Assembly (NCBI GenBank): GCA_041395905.1
Contig: JAWKZP010000020.1
Span: forward strand, 1-64,000
Length of the DNA: 64,000 bases
DNA from: UBA7803 sp041395905
GTDB lineage: Bacteria > Pseudomonadota > Gammaproteobacteria > Pseudomonadales > Azotimanducaceae
Direction of reading: 5' to 3'
The notes under the pieces are model-generated. The model was given only the letters and a program-made list of their open reading frames with translations, did not search any database and had not been told where the DNA came from. A program made the translations under genes and the position numbers. How positions within the stretch are numbered: position 1 is the first letter of the stretch; every line of letters begins with the position of its first letter. This document shows, piece after piece, positions 32,232 through 40,794 of the stretch.

Positions 32232-33329
32232 TCACATACCGGATTCCGGGGGTACAGGGCGTTGCGTGCTGCCCTGCTGCCCCCGGCTCTCGTTGGAACG
32301 GCGCCAGGCCTGACTGGCCCGCGTGTCCGGATCGGACCTGAGAAAGCGGATGAGCTCGGCGTGGAACTGCTCCGGTATCTCGAACGCGGGCGCGTGGCCG
32401 ACGCCGGGAAACAGCACCAGCTCGGCATTCTGCAGGGATTCCGCCACGTGCCGCGCCTCGGCCGGGTAGTCGGCGCTCAGACGGTCGTCCGCGCCGCCGA
32501 TTACCAGCGCCTTGGTGGCGATGTGCTGCCACTCGTAAACCACCGGGTCCTCGTAGAGAATCTGCATCTGCGCGGCCCGCACCCGCGCCATCCGCGGCCA
32601 GTCGCCGCCGAGCGTGAGCCCGTACTGAACCCTCACCCACTCCAGATACTCGGGCTGCCAGCCCCGCGGGTAGTAGCGCCGGTGGCCGGCAAGCACCGAC
32701 TCATAGTCCGTGGCGAGCACGCGCCGGTACAGTTCCTCGGGATCCGACCAGGGCCGGCTCTGGCGTACGTCCGTGAGCCCGATCTGATTGACCATCACCA
32801 GGTGGCTGGTGGCATCTGGATAGGTGGCGGCGAACCGGGTGGCCACCATGCCGCCCATGGAATGGCCGACGATGGCCGCCCGCTCGATGCCGAGGTGATC
32901 GAGCAGTGCCTTGGTGTTGCGGGCCGGCATGTGCAGGTTGTAATGAACCAGGGGTTTCGAGGATCGGCCGTAGCCGAGCCGGTCGATGGCCAGCACCCGG
33001 AAGCCGGCGGCCGCAAGCGCGTCGATGGTCGGGCGGTAGGCGGCGGCGAAGAAGTTCATGCCGTGGAACAGCGCGACGGTTCGGCCGTTGGCGGGGCCGC
33101 CGGGCTGCACGTCCATGTAGGCCATGCGCTGCACGTCCCCGAACAGGCTGAGCTCGAGATAGGCCACGGGATAGGGGTAGGGCACATTGCTGTAGTCGAT
33201 GGCCGTGGGTCCCCAGTCGGCCGGCGGCTCGGTGGGCGGCTCGACGGCGCCCGCAGGCGACAGCGCCGTTGCGGTCAGCAGGTACAGGCCGACCCGCAGT
33301 ATCCTGATCGCTCGCTTGCATGCGCGCAT
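32232..33329 (-). CDS. Secreted alpha/beta hydrolase
   Basis: A 365-residue protein with a signal peptide (residues 1-28, ending SPAGA) and an alpha/beta-hydrolase fold. The oxyanion segment is FHGMNF (88-93) and the nucleophile elbow is GHSMGG with Ser157. Acid candidates are Asp281/282 (GGADDRL) and the catalytic His is His312 (GVGHAPAF). It may be an esterase or epoxide/haloalkane-type hydrolase. GGGGAGGG stands before the ATG. It lies just upstream of the Ldi-like selenoprotein gene on the same strand, suggesting that it frees or prepares a substrate for it. Confidence 0.87.
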   Translation of the reverse strand: MRACKRAIRILRVGLYLLTATALSPAGAVEPPTEPPADWGPTAIDYSNVPYPYPVAYLELSLFGDVQRMAYMDVQPGGPANGRTVALFHGMNFFAAAYRPTIDALAAAGFRVLAIDRLGYGRSSKPLVHYNLHMPARNTKALLDHLGIERAAIVGHSMGGMVATRFAATYPDATSHLVMVNQIGLTDVRQSRPWSDPEELYRRVLATDYESVLAGHRRYYPRGWQPEYLEWVRVQYGLTLGGDWPRMARVRAAQMQILYEDPVVYEWQHIATKALVIGGADDRLSADYPAEARHVAESLQNAELVLFPGVGHAPAFEIPEQFHAELIRFLRSDPDTRASQAWRRSNESRGQQGSTQRPVPPESGM

Positions 33330-33396
33330 GGCATCCCTCCCCGGGGTGTATCGTCCGAAACTTCGGCGGTTCGCCCGCCGCCGGCTGGCCCGGCGG

Positions 33397-34263
33397 TCAG
33401 CGCCCGCTGAGGCTCTGCTGCCAGGATCGTACCCGCTCTTCCAGCGCCCGCCAGGTAGCGTCGAACGTCGCTTCACCATGGGCTGGGTCCGGCAGACCCC
33501 AGTGCAGTCGCTGCACCCTGCCTGGAAACACCGGGCACGACTCGCCCGCGGCCGCGTCGCACAGCGTGATCACCCAGCGCAGGGGCGGCGCTTCGGCGGT
33601 TGCGAACTGATCCCAGGATTTGCTGGCCAGCTGGCGGGTGGGGATGCCGCGACGCGCCAGCAGCTCGAGCGCGCCGGGGTTAATCTGCCCGGCCGGATGG
33701 CTGCCGGCACTGTGGGCGATGACCGGCTCGCCGTCCACCTCCAGATCCAGGCTGTTGACCAGGGCTTCCGCCAGAATGCTGCGGGCCGAGTTGCCGGTAC
33801 ACAGGAACAGCACGCGCAGTGCCGGCTGCGGGCCCCAGGCGGCCGGACGGTCGGGGTCGTCGGCATAGCGGGGCAGCGTGTCGTAGACGTCGAAGCCGGG
33901 CTGGCGCTCGTGCCAGAACACATGGCGCGTCGGCTGCAGCGTCTCGGGTGCGTCGAACAGCCCCGTGAACAGATGCAGCTCGTTGAAGAACACGTCCGCC
34001 TCGTAGCTCACAGGGGTCCCGCAACGCGGGCAGAAGCCGCGGCGCACGCCGGGCGACGAGGACCGCAACTTCGGGCGGCTGCCGCTGAAACGCACGTCGG
34101 CCGGGCGGTATCCGGCGTAGCAGGATACCGGCGACGCCGTCTGGCGGCGACAGGATGCGCAGTGGCAGTAGGCGACCCAGAGCGGCGGCCCCGCGGCCTC
34201 GAAGCGCACGGCGCCACACAGGCAGCGGCCGCTGCGGCGCTCCGGTGACGGGGTGGTGCTCAT
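33397..34263 (-). CDS. Fusion of GFA/CENP-V zinc domain and thioredoxin-type arsenate reductase
   Basis: A 288-residue two-domain protein. Residues 10-120 are a GFA (glutathione-dependent formaldehyde-activating-like) domain with zinc cysteines C14/C16, C33/C35/C38 and C78/C81. Residues 148-288 are a low-molecular-weight phosphatase-like ArsC domain with the loop Cys155-TGNSA-Arg161, and Cys235 (ITLC) and Cys243 (ESCPVFPG), the redox relay of thioredoxin-coupled arsenate reductases, followed by HWGLPDPA. Arsenate reduction is therefore plausible. The GFA part might bind a thiol adduct. No other ars gene is nearby. Confidence 0.87.
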   Translation of the reverse strand: MSTTPSPERRSGRCLCGAVRFEAAGPPLWVAYCHCASCRRQTASPVSCYAGYRPADVRFSGSRPKLRSSSPGVRRGFCPRCGTPVSYEADVFFNELHLFTGLFDAPETLQPTRHVFWHERQPGFDVYDTLPRYADDPDRPAAWGPQPALRVLFLCTGNSARSILAEALVNSLDLEVDGEPVIAHSAGSHPAGQINPGALELLARRGIPTRQLASKSWDQFATAEAPPLRWVITLCDAAAGESCPVFPGRVQRLHWGLPDPAHGEATFDATWRALEERVRSWQQSLSGR

Positions 34264-34282
34264 GGTCGTGGCAGCCGGCGTC

Positions 34283-34576
34283 TCAGTGGCGTGGCTGGTC
34301 GTCGCCCTGCAGGTCGTGGGCCAGCTCCTCGGCCTTCTTCAGAATACGCGCGATGAGGATGTCCGCATCCGACGAGAAGCGGAACCCGACCGCGCTGGTG
34401 CTGGTGAGCTCACGAATCGAGGTGGCGACGTCGAGATCCTGGCGGGCGGTGTCCAGCGAGCGGCGGATGCGGGCGAAATAGGCGCGCTGGGTCGCGCTGC
34501 CCTCGGCGTCGAGCTGGTGGATCAACCGGTCCAGCAATGGCCCGATCTCGTTCCGTGCTGCTGTCGGATGCCGCAT
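34283..34576 (-). CDS. Small conserved hypothetical protein
   Basis: A 97-residue, mostly helical protein (LLDRLIHQLDAEG ... RIRRSLDTARQDLDVATSI) with a C-terminal helix ILIARILKKAEELAHDL. The ATG at 34576 was chosen because GGGAG stands 7 bp before it; a GTG at 34600 is also in frame. I recognise no family. It lies 19 bp upstream of the GFA-ArsC gene and may be in the same transcript, with the gene order small protein then fusion. Confidence 0.6.
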   Translation of the reverse strand: MRHPTAARNEIGPLLDRLIHQLDAEGSATQRAYFARIRRSLDTARQDLDVATSIRELTSTSAVGFRFSSDADILIARILKKAEELAHDLQGDDQPRH

Positions 34577-34723
34577 GACGATCTCCCGTGGCCGCGCCAC
34601 GATTGTGCCGATCGGCGCAGCCGTTGGCTACCGCTATCGATCGCGGGCGACCCGGTAGCGGATTCCCCCCGATCCGAGGGCGTCGGCACGCTTGTCGAAG
34701 CGCTGGTCGGAGCCCGCTGAGGT

Positions 34724-35461
34724 TCAGCGGCCGGCGCCGGCCAGGATCAGCGGCGTCAGATCGGCGGCGCGCGGCAGCACCAGATCGGCGCCGGCGGCGT
34801 GCAGCCGCTCGGCGTCGCTGGAGCCGGTGAGCACGCCGACACAGAACATGCCGAGGGCCCGACCCACGTGCATGTCGAGCTGGCCGTCGCCCACCATGAT
34901 GCTGTCAGGGGCCGCGCATTGGAGGCGGTCGAGGGCCAGCTGTACGTGGCGCGGGTCGGGTTTCAGGTAGGCCACGTCGTCGCGCGCCAGCACCGCCGTG
35001 CAGTAGCGGTCGATGTCGGCGAACACCGCGCGCACGGCTGCCGCGCAGTTGCGGGTCACCACGCCCAGACCCACGTCGGCAGCGCGCAGCGCGGCCAGGG
35101 CATCCGGTATCTCGGCGAACGGTAGGGTGCGCCGTGCCGCGGCCAGCTCGAACTCGGTGATCAACCGGTGGGCCCTGGCGTGGTAGTCGCGGGCCGCCTC
35201 CGGGCGCTGCGCGCTCAGCCAGTCGCTTGCAGCGTCGATGATCTCGACGATGTAGCGGTCAGCGTAAACGGGCTCCGGCACCTCGTGCTCGCGCGTCAGC
35301 GCGATCACCTGCCGGCGCATGTCGGGCAGATCGAGATTCGGGGCCAGCGTGCCGTCGAAGTCGAAAATGACGCAGCGTGCCGCGGGCACTGTGATCGGCG
35401 CGTCCCCGGGCGGACAGCTCATGTCCAGCGGCGGGTCCTGCCGCTTGCCGGCCCCGCTCAC
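34724..35461 (-). CDS. HAD-superfamily phosphatase
   Basis: A 245-residue HAD hydrolase. Motif I is FDFDGTLAP (nucleophile Asp34, acid Asp36), motif II is VVTRN, motif III is the Lys in YLKPDP, and motif IV is MVGDGQLDM. A helical cap of C1 type lies between motifs I and II. It resembles phosphoglycolate phosphatase-like enzymes, but the substrate is unknown. The GTG start overlaps the aceK stop; an ATG at 35422 would give a protein without the N-terminal 13 residues. Confidence 0.85.
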   Translation of the reverse strand: MSGAGKRQDPPLDMSCPPGDAPITVPAARCVIFDFDGTLAPNLDLPDMRRQVIALTREHEVPEPVYADRYIVEIIDAASDWLSAQRPEAARDYHARAHRLITEFELAAARRTLPFAEIPDALAALRAADVGLGVVTRNCAAAVRAVFADIDRYCTAVLARDDVAYLKPDPRHVQLALDRLQCAAPDSIMVGDGQLDMHVGRALGMFCVGVLTGSSDAERLHAAGADLVLPRAADLTPLILAGAGR

Positions 35462-37215
35462 GCCGTCGCGGCCTGCTGCTTCGCCGCGCGCCGTGCGAAG
35501 CGTTTCTTCCGGCGGTAGGGAAACACGTCCATGATCCGGCCGCGTTCGATGGCACGCTGCAGCCCGCGCCAGTACTCGGGATCGAACAGCTCGCCGTGCA
35601 TGCGCGTGAAGATCTCCTTGATCTCGCGCCGGCCGAACAGGAAGCGGCGGAATTCCTCCGGGAACACGTCGTTGGGGCCCACCGTATACCAGGGCTCAGC
35701 GGCCATTTCCTGCTCGGGATTCTGCGGCACCGGTATGTCGCGGAAGTTCACGTCGGTGAGGTAGCAGATCTCGTCGTAGTCGTAGAACACGACGCGGCCA
35801 TGGCGGGTGATGCCGAAATTCTTCAACAGCATGTCGCCGGGAAATATGTTCGCGGCGGCGAGCTGCTTGATTGCGTTGCCGTACTCGTCCAGCGCCTGCA
35901 CCAGCGCATCGTGATCGGCGCTGTCGATGTACATGTTCAGTGGCGTCATCAGGCGCTCGGTGTACAGATGTCGGATCTTCACCTCGTCGTCGGTGATTTC
36001 CACCGACGACCCGGCCACCGCAGTCAGCTCTTCGATCAGCGCCGGGTCGAATCGATGCCTGGGCAGAACCAGGTTCTCGAACTCCTGGGTGTCGGCCATG
36101 CGGCCAACCCGGTCGTGCGACTTTACTATGTAGTACTTCTCGCGCACCTGCTCGCGGGTGATGTTCTTCTGCGGCGCGAAGTGATCCTTGATGATCTTGA
36201 ACACGATCTGGTAGGACGGCAGCGTGAACACGGTCATCACCATGCCTTTGATGCCTGGTGCGATGACGAACTGATCGTCGGAGTGCGCGAGATGGTTCAG
36301 GAAGTCCCGATAGAACACGGTCTTGCCGTGCTTGTGCAGGCCCACCGACGCGTACAGCTCGGAACGCTTCTTGTTGGGCAGCAGCTCGTGCAGGTAGTCC
36401 ACGATCGCATGCGGATAGTCGGTCAGGACCATGAAATAGGCGCGGGTGAAGCTGAACATCACGGACAGCTCGTCCTCGTCGCAGATGAGCGTGTCGATGT
36501 ACAGGCAGCCGTCGTCATCGAGCAGCAGCGGCAGCGCCAGCGGCCAGAAGCGTTCGCCGTAGCGCAGCTTGCCGACCAGGTAGGCGCCCTTGTTGCGGTA
36601 GAAGATGGAGCGCAGCAGTTCCACCTCGATGCCCTGCACCGACTCGATCTCGGGCCGCGCTTCCACCAGCGAGCGCAGCACGTTGCCGATGTCCCGGTCC
36701 AGATTCTGCCAGGACAGGCTCAGCGGCATGTCCGTGGCGATCTGGCGCATCATCTCGATGATGCCCTCGTGGGGCCGATAGCGCGTGACCAGCGGCTCCT
36801 GGGGCGCGACCGGCGGCGACGGGTAGCAGCCGGTCACGAACATCTCACGATCGCTGACGTCGGCGTGTCCGGTGATGTGCCGGTTTACCGAGTTGTAGAA
36901 GGTCTCGAACAGCTCGGCGTTGTACTCCGTCGAGATTTCCCGCACGTAAGCGGCCTTGACGGCAGGCCACAGCGGCATCGGAAACTCGCTGCCGGTGACA
37001 GCCGCGATGCTGGCGGCGACGCGGGCCACGTAACGGTTGTAGCTGCCCAGGCGCTCCGCATTCGCCAGCTGGACGCCGGACCAGTCGGCGCGCTCGAAGC
37101 GCTCGCGCGCAGCCCGGGTGATGTCCTGAAACCCTGCCCGGTAGGCACGGTAGCCGTCGGCGATGATGCGGGCGATCGGTTCCGCCGCGGCAGCAGCGCG
37201 CGTTTCGATGCTCAT
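35458..37215 (-). CDS. aceK: Isocitrate dehydrogenase kinase/phosphatase
   Basis: A 585-residue AceK. This bifunctional enzyme phosphorylates and dephosphorylates isocitrate dehydrogenase, switching carbon between the TCA cycle and the glyoxylate shunt. N-terminal regulatory domain to about residue 300; kinase domain with VFTLPSYQIVFKIIKDHFAPQK (ATP site), FGITRHGRVVFYDYDEICYL (catalytic and metal segment) and the C-terminal WRGLQRAIERGRIMDVFPY. Length is normal. It is separated here from aceA/aceB and sits in an operon with short-chain dehydrogenases and a HAD phosphatase. Confidence 0.95.
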   Translation of the reverse strand: MSIETRAAAAAEPIARIIADGYRAYRAGFQDITRAARERFERADWSGVQLANAERLGSYNRYVARVAASIAAVTGSEFPMPLWPAVKAAYVREISTEYNAELFETFYNSVNRHITGHADVSDREMFVTGCYPSPPVAPQEPLVTRYRPHEGIIEMMRQIATDMPLSLSWQNLDRDIGNVLRSLVEARPEIESVQGIEVELLRSIFYRNKGAYLVGKLRYGERFWPLALPLLLDDDGCLYIDTLICDEDELSVMFSFTRAYFMVLTDYPHAIVDYLHELLPNKKRSELYASVGLHKHGKTVFYRDFLNHLAHSDDQFVIAPGIKGMVMTVFTLPSYQIVFKIIKDHFAPQKNITREQVREKYYIVKSHDRVGRMADTQEFENLVLPRHRFDPALIEELTAVAGSSVEITDDEVKIRHLYTERLMTPLNMYIDSADHDALVQALDEYGNAIKQLAAANIFPGDMLLKNFGITRHGRVVFYDYDEICYLTDVNFRDIPVPQNPEQEMAAEPWYTVGPNDVFPEEFRRFLFGRREIKEIFTRMHGELFDPEYWRGLQRAIERGRIMDVFPYRRKKRFARRAAKQQAATA

Positions 37216-38066
37216 GTACTCAATCCCGTCCAGAGCCTGCTGTTTGCCACCAGGCGCTGCTGCAGCGCCTCGTCGCGGGCCGCTGGTGCGGGCGCTATCA
37301 GGCGCTGATGCTGATCGAAGTAGCCGCCGCTGACCGCCGCAACCTGCGGTGACAGCGCCAGGTAGACGGAGGTGGCGGCGCCGCGCTCCGGCGTGAGCAT
37401 GAAGCGGGCAGCCACCCGTCCGGCGAAACGCAGCAGGGCATTGTCCTCGGGGAGAATGTTGCTGGCGACCACGCCCGGGTGCAGGCAGTTTGCGGTGACG
37501 CCGGTGCCATCCAGGCGCCGGGCCAGCGCCAGCGTGTAGGCGACGTTGGCCAGCTTGGAGCGTGCGTAAGCCTGCATGGCGCGGTAGCGCCCGTCGCCAT
37601 CAGGGCGTTCCGGGTCCAGGGTTGCGCGGGCGTGCACCGCAGAGGCCACGTTCACGATGCGGGCAGCGTCGTGCTCAGCGGCGGTCTGCTGCAGCCGGGG
37701 CAGCAGCAGTTCCGTGAGCAGGAACGGCCCCAGATGGTTGCAGGCGAAGGTCATCTCGAAGCCGTCCGCCGAGCGCTTCGGTGTGCTGCACATCAGACCG
37801 GCGTTGTTCACCAGCAGATCGAGGCGGTCGCCCGTCTCCAGAACCCGGCTTGCGCAGTCGCGTACCGAGGCCAGGGACGCGAGATCCAGGGCGACGGTCT
37901 CGATCGCCGTATTGCCCGTGGTTCTGCGCAGGTGATCGCGTACCAGTTCCGCGCGCTGCGCATTGCGGCAGGCCATGATCACGTGCAGGCCGGCCGCGGC
38001 CAGCGCGCGGGCGGTTTCCAGCCCGATGCCGTGCGTGGTGCCGGTAATGAGACAGGTTCGCGTCAC
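37212..38066 (-). CDS. Short-chain dehydrogenase (retinol dehydrogenase-like)
   Basis: A 284-residue SDR with TGTTHGIG near the N-terminus (NADP binding, followed by MACRN), NNAGLM, and the active-site YARSK (Tyr-x-x-x-Lys). The long C-terminal part LHPGVVASNIL ... RGAATSVYLA resembles the eukaryote-like RDH/WWOX group, which oxidises or reduces hydrophobic alcohols and ketones. The GTG start overlaps the stop of the upstream membrane protein gene, and its own stop overlaps the aceK start. Confidence 0.87.
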   Translation of the reverse strand: MTRTCLITGTTHGIGLETARALAAAGLHVIMACRNAQRAELVRDHLRRTTGNTAIETVALDLASLASVRDCASRVLETGDRLDLLVNNAGLMCSTPKRSADGFEMTFACNHLGPFLLTELLLPRLQQTAAEHDAARIVNVASAVHARATLDPERPDGDGRYRAMQAYARSKLANVAYTLALARRLDGTGVTANCLHPGVVASNILPEDNALLRFAGRVAARFMLTPERGAATSVYLALSPQVAAVSGGYFDQHQRLIAPAPAARDEALQQRLVANSRLWTGLST

Positions 38067-38461
38067 CGCGGCGCGCCCCGATCCTGGCGGCTCCGGCCGC
38101 TCCGTCCCGCCCAGCGGGCCGCATGCGTCTCCGCGATGCGGCGGCGGAAGCGGCGCGCCAGCTCCACGGTAAGGATCACGCCGGCAACCACGGCGAGCAC
38201 CGGATAGGCGCGACCGGGAATCCAGTCGGCGCTGCCCGTTTCGCTGTGAATTCCGGCGAGCAGTAGCGCGCCGAATGCCACGGCCACCAGGTTCTGCACC
38301 ATGAGCCAGGCAGCGACGGCCATGGCAACCGGCAGCACCAGGCGGTTCCAGACGTCGACGGCGTCGGTGTCGTACAGGATCACGCACACGGCCATCAGGG
38401 CGACGCCGGCGGCGCGCCAGGGCAGATTGCCGAGGGTGGGCTGATCGGCGCGACCGCTCAC
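38063..38461 (-). CDS. Small integral membrane protein of unknown function
   Basis: A 132-residue protein with about four membrane spans (AAGVALMAVCVILY, LVLPVAMAVAAWLMV, LVAVAFGALLLAGI, AYPVLAVVAGVILTV) and a basic, Arg-rich C-terminal tail. The GTG start overlaps the stop of the upstream SDR gene (GTGA) and its stop overlaps the downstream SDR start, so it is tightly embedded in the operon. No family is recognised. Confidence 0.65.
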   Translation of the reverse strand: MSGRADQPTLGNLPWRAAGVALMAVCVILYDTDAVDVWNRLVLPVAMAVAAWLMVQNLVAVAFGALLLAGIHSETGSADWIPGRAYPVLAVVAGVILTVELARRFRRRIAETHAARWAGRSGRSRQDRGAPR

Positions 38462-39234
38462 GTCAGGATGCCGAGCGATCCGCCGTCGATGCGGATGTTC
38501 TGGCCATGGATGGCATCAGCGCGGTCGCTGGCCAGAAACACCACCAGATCCGCCACCTCTTCGCGTCGAACGATGCGGCCGATGGGGATCTCCGCCGCCA
38601 CGCGTGCCTCGACCGCCTCCCAGGTATCGCCCCAGCCGTTGCGCCGTGCCCGTTCGAGTTCTGCGGCCTGCACCTCGGGCGTCAGAATCAGCCCTGGAGA
38701 CACCAGGTTGACGCGCACCCCGGTGCCGGCGAGCTCCCGCGCCAGACTGATGGTCATGGTGGCCAGGGCGCCCTTGGCCGAGTAGTACTGCGGCATGCGG
38801 CTGTTGGGCCGGGTAGATCCCACGGTGCCGAGGTTGATGATGCGGCCGCGACCGCGTTCGCGCATTCCGGGCAGAAAGGCCTGGATCAGCCGCTGCGCTG
38901 ACAGCACGTTGTGCTGGTAGGCCTCCAGCCAGTCGTTGGTCCCGGACGCCTGCCAGCTGCCGCGCGCCGCGGTACCGTAGTTGTTCACCAGGATGTCCAG
39001 GTGCTCGCCATGGCACTGGCTCACGAGCTCGGCCGCGCCGGCATCGCAGGTGATGTCACCCCACACGGCGACGCCAGCGCCGAGCTCCGTCACTGCCGCC
39101 TCGGCCTGGGCCCGTTCGAATCCGTGCACGAGCACGCGCACGCCTTCCCGGGCCAGATGTCCGGCGATGATGAGGCCGGTACCTCGGTGGCTGCCGGATA
39201 CCAGGGCCGTTTTGCCGCTCAATCCCAGTTCCAT
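38458..39234 (-). CDS. Short-chain dehydrogenase/reductase
   Basis: A 258-residue classical SDR. The nucleotide motif is SGSHRGTG (14-21, a variant of TGxxxGIG), followed by NNYGTA and the catalytic YYSAKGA, with PGLILTPEV after the active site and a C-terminal RIDGGSLGIL typical of tetrameric SDRs. The substrate is unknown. It is the first gene of the minus-strand operon running to the HAD phosphatase. Confidence 0.87.
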   Translation of the reverse strand: MELGLSGKTALVSGSHRGTGLIIAGHLAREGVRVLVHGFERAQAEAAVTELGAGVAVWGDITCDAGAAELVSQCHGEHLDILVNNYGTAARGSWQASGTNDWLEAYQHNVLSAQRLIQAFLPGMRERGRGRIINLGTVGSTRPNSRMPQYYSAKGALATMTISLARELAGTGVRVNLVSPGLILTPEVQAAELERARRNGWGDTWEAVEARVAAEIPIGRIVRREEVADLVVFLASDRADAIHGQNIRIDGGSLGILT

Positions 39235-39392
39235 CAGATTGCTCCGCTACGCCGGGCGCAATATACCATTGCCCCGGTCAAGGACCGTGCCTGCGCCCGC
39301 GCTTGCCCTGCGCGGCGCCCGCGCAGTCCGGCACGGATCGTGTTGCCGCCGTGGTTTTCCGCAACGTCTCGATGCGTATACTGCGCGCCGCC

Positions 39393-40160
39393 ATGGACTG
39401 CTTCACTCTCACCGTGTTTTTCGTCGCTGCCGCGCTCGGCGCGTACGTGCAATCCGTCACGGGTTTTGCCCTCGGCATGATCCTCATCGCGGTGATGGTC
39501 GGCGGCGGGCTGGTGACCGTGCCGGTGATCACCGCGGTGGTGAGCCTACTGTCGCTGGTCAATGTCCTCATGGCGCTGCACGGACATCTTCAGCACCTGA
39601 ATCGGCGCCTGCTGCGCCACCTGACGGTCGGCCTGGTACCCGCGCTGGCGCTGGGTGTCTGGCTGCTGGCCCGGCTCGATGCCGAAGCGCGCTGGATGCT
39701 GGAGGGGTTGCTGGGCCTGTTCATCGTGGGCGGCAGCCTGTCGATGCTGATCAGGCCGCAACCGCTGACGCGCGTCTCGTCCACCGCCTCCTGCCTGGTG
39801 GCAGGAGCGGCCGGGGGTGTCCTCGGAGGGATGTTCTCTGCCTCCGGTCCCGTCATCGGCTGGTTCGTTTATCGACAACCGCTGATGGTGGTGGAGATTC
39901 GTGCCACGTTGCTCGCCGTGTTCGCCTTCACCACCTCGCTGCGTACGCTGGTCGTCGGTTACCAGGGCGGGCTCACCGAGGAGGTCTGGGTGATGGCAGC
40001 GCTGGGGCTGCCCGTGGTCGTGTGCGGGACTCTGGCGGGCCGGCGCTTCGCGCCGCCGTTCTCGGAGCTCACGCTGAAGCGGTTCGCTTTCGGATTGCTG
40101 CTTGCCATGGGCTTCTGGACGCTGGTCCGGGCGTTGTCAGAGGGCTTTTTCCAGCCATAG
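39393..40160 (+). CDS. TauE/SafE-family anion permease
   Basis: A 255-residue membrane protein with about eight spans in two related halves. The first half starts with FFVAAALGAYVQSVTGFALGMIL and the second with AGAAGGVLGGMFSASGPVIGWF. These two Gly-rich signature regions mark the TauE/SafE (DUF81) family, which moves sulfite, sulfoacetate or other sulfur-containing anions. The ATG at 39393 was chosen; in-frame ATGs upstream would add a hydrophilic leader. It converges with a GNAT gene, overlapping by 24 bp. Confidence 0.87.
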   Translation: MDCFTLTVFFVAAALGAYVQSVTGFALGMILIAVMVGGGLVTVPVITAVVSLLSLVNVLMALHGHLQHLNRRLLRHLTVGLVPALALGVWLLARLDAEARWMLEGLLGLFIVGGSLSMLIRPQPLTRVSSTASCLVAGAAGGVLGGMFSASGPVIGWFVYRQPLMVVEIRATLLAVFAFTTSLRTLVVGYQGGLTEEVWVMAALGLPVVVCGTLAGRRFAPPFSELTLKRFAFGLLLAMGFWTLVRALSEGFFQP

Positions 40161-40688
40161 GGTGTCCCAGTAGCGGTCGAACTTGCGGCCGACCTGGTGC
40201 AGGTGTGCGACCTGCTGGAAGCCGAACCCTCGGTGCAGAGCCACCGAAGCCTCGTTGGGCAGGGCGATTATGGCGTACGCGCGGTGCAGCCCGCGGCCCG
40301 CGAGGGCGGCGAACAGAGCTTCATACAGGATGCGGCCGATGCCTCGGCCCATGTGGTCGGGAGCCAGGTACACCGAGACTTCCGCGGACGTTCGGTACCC
40401 GGCTTTGGGCTTGAGCGGCGCGCTGCAGGCGTAGCCGACCAGTCGTTCCTGCTCTGCAGTTCCCCCAGTGCCCTGCTGCGCCGACGTCAGCGCCACCTGA
40501 CATTGCCAGCGCTCGCCGTCGAACTGCTGCCACCAGGGCTGCCGGCCGTCGACGGTGAACGGCTCATCGTCGAAGGTGCAGTGCGAATGGGTGACGTAGT
40601 GGTTGTACAAAGCCACCAGCGCGGGCAGGTCCTGCCTTTGAGCCATGCGTACCTGTATTGACGCCGGTGCATCGGGGCGGTTGCTCAT
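40137..40688 (-). CDS. GNAT-family N-acetyltransferase (phosphinothricin acetyltransferase-like)
   Basis: A 183-residue GNAT enzyme. VRMAQRQDLPALVALYNHYV at the start and CTFDDEPFT are typical of the phosphinothricin/methionine-sulfone acetyltransferase group. The acetyl-CoA loop is YLAPDHMGRGIGRILYEALF, and the C-terminus has RGFGFQQVAHLHQVGRKFDR. It probably acetylates a small amino acid analogue. It is divergent from the acyltransferase gene. Confidence 0.85.
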   Translation of the reverse strand: MSNRPDAPASIQVRMAQRQDLPALVALYNHYVTHSHCTFDDEPFTVDGRQPWWQQFDGERWQCQVALTSAQQGTGGTAEQERLVGYACSAPLKPKAGYRTSAEVSVYLAPDHMGRGIGRILYEALFAALAGRGLHRAYAIIALPNEASVALHRGFGFQQVAHLHQVGRKFDRYWDTLWLEKAL

Positions 40689-40794
40689 AAACGGCTTCCG
40701 GGTTTCGAGCGGCTGCGATGAGTCTGAATTCGGCACGGTTCCGGCCGCGCTGGCAAGCCTTGTATTCGCCCGGGGAACCGGTACCTTCGCCGGC

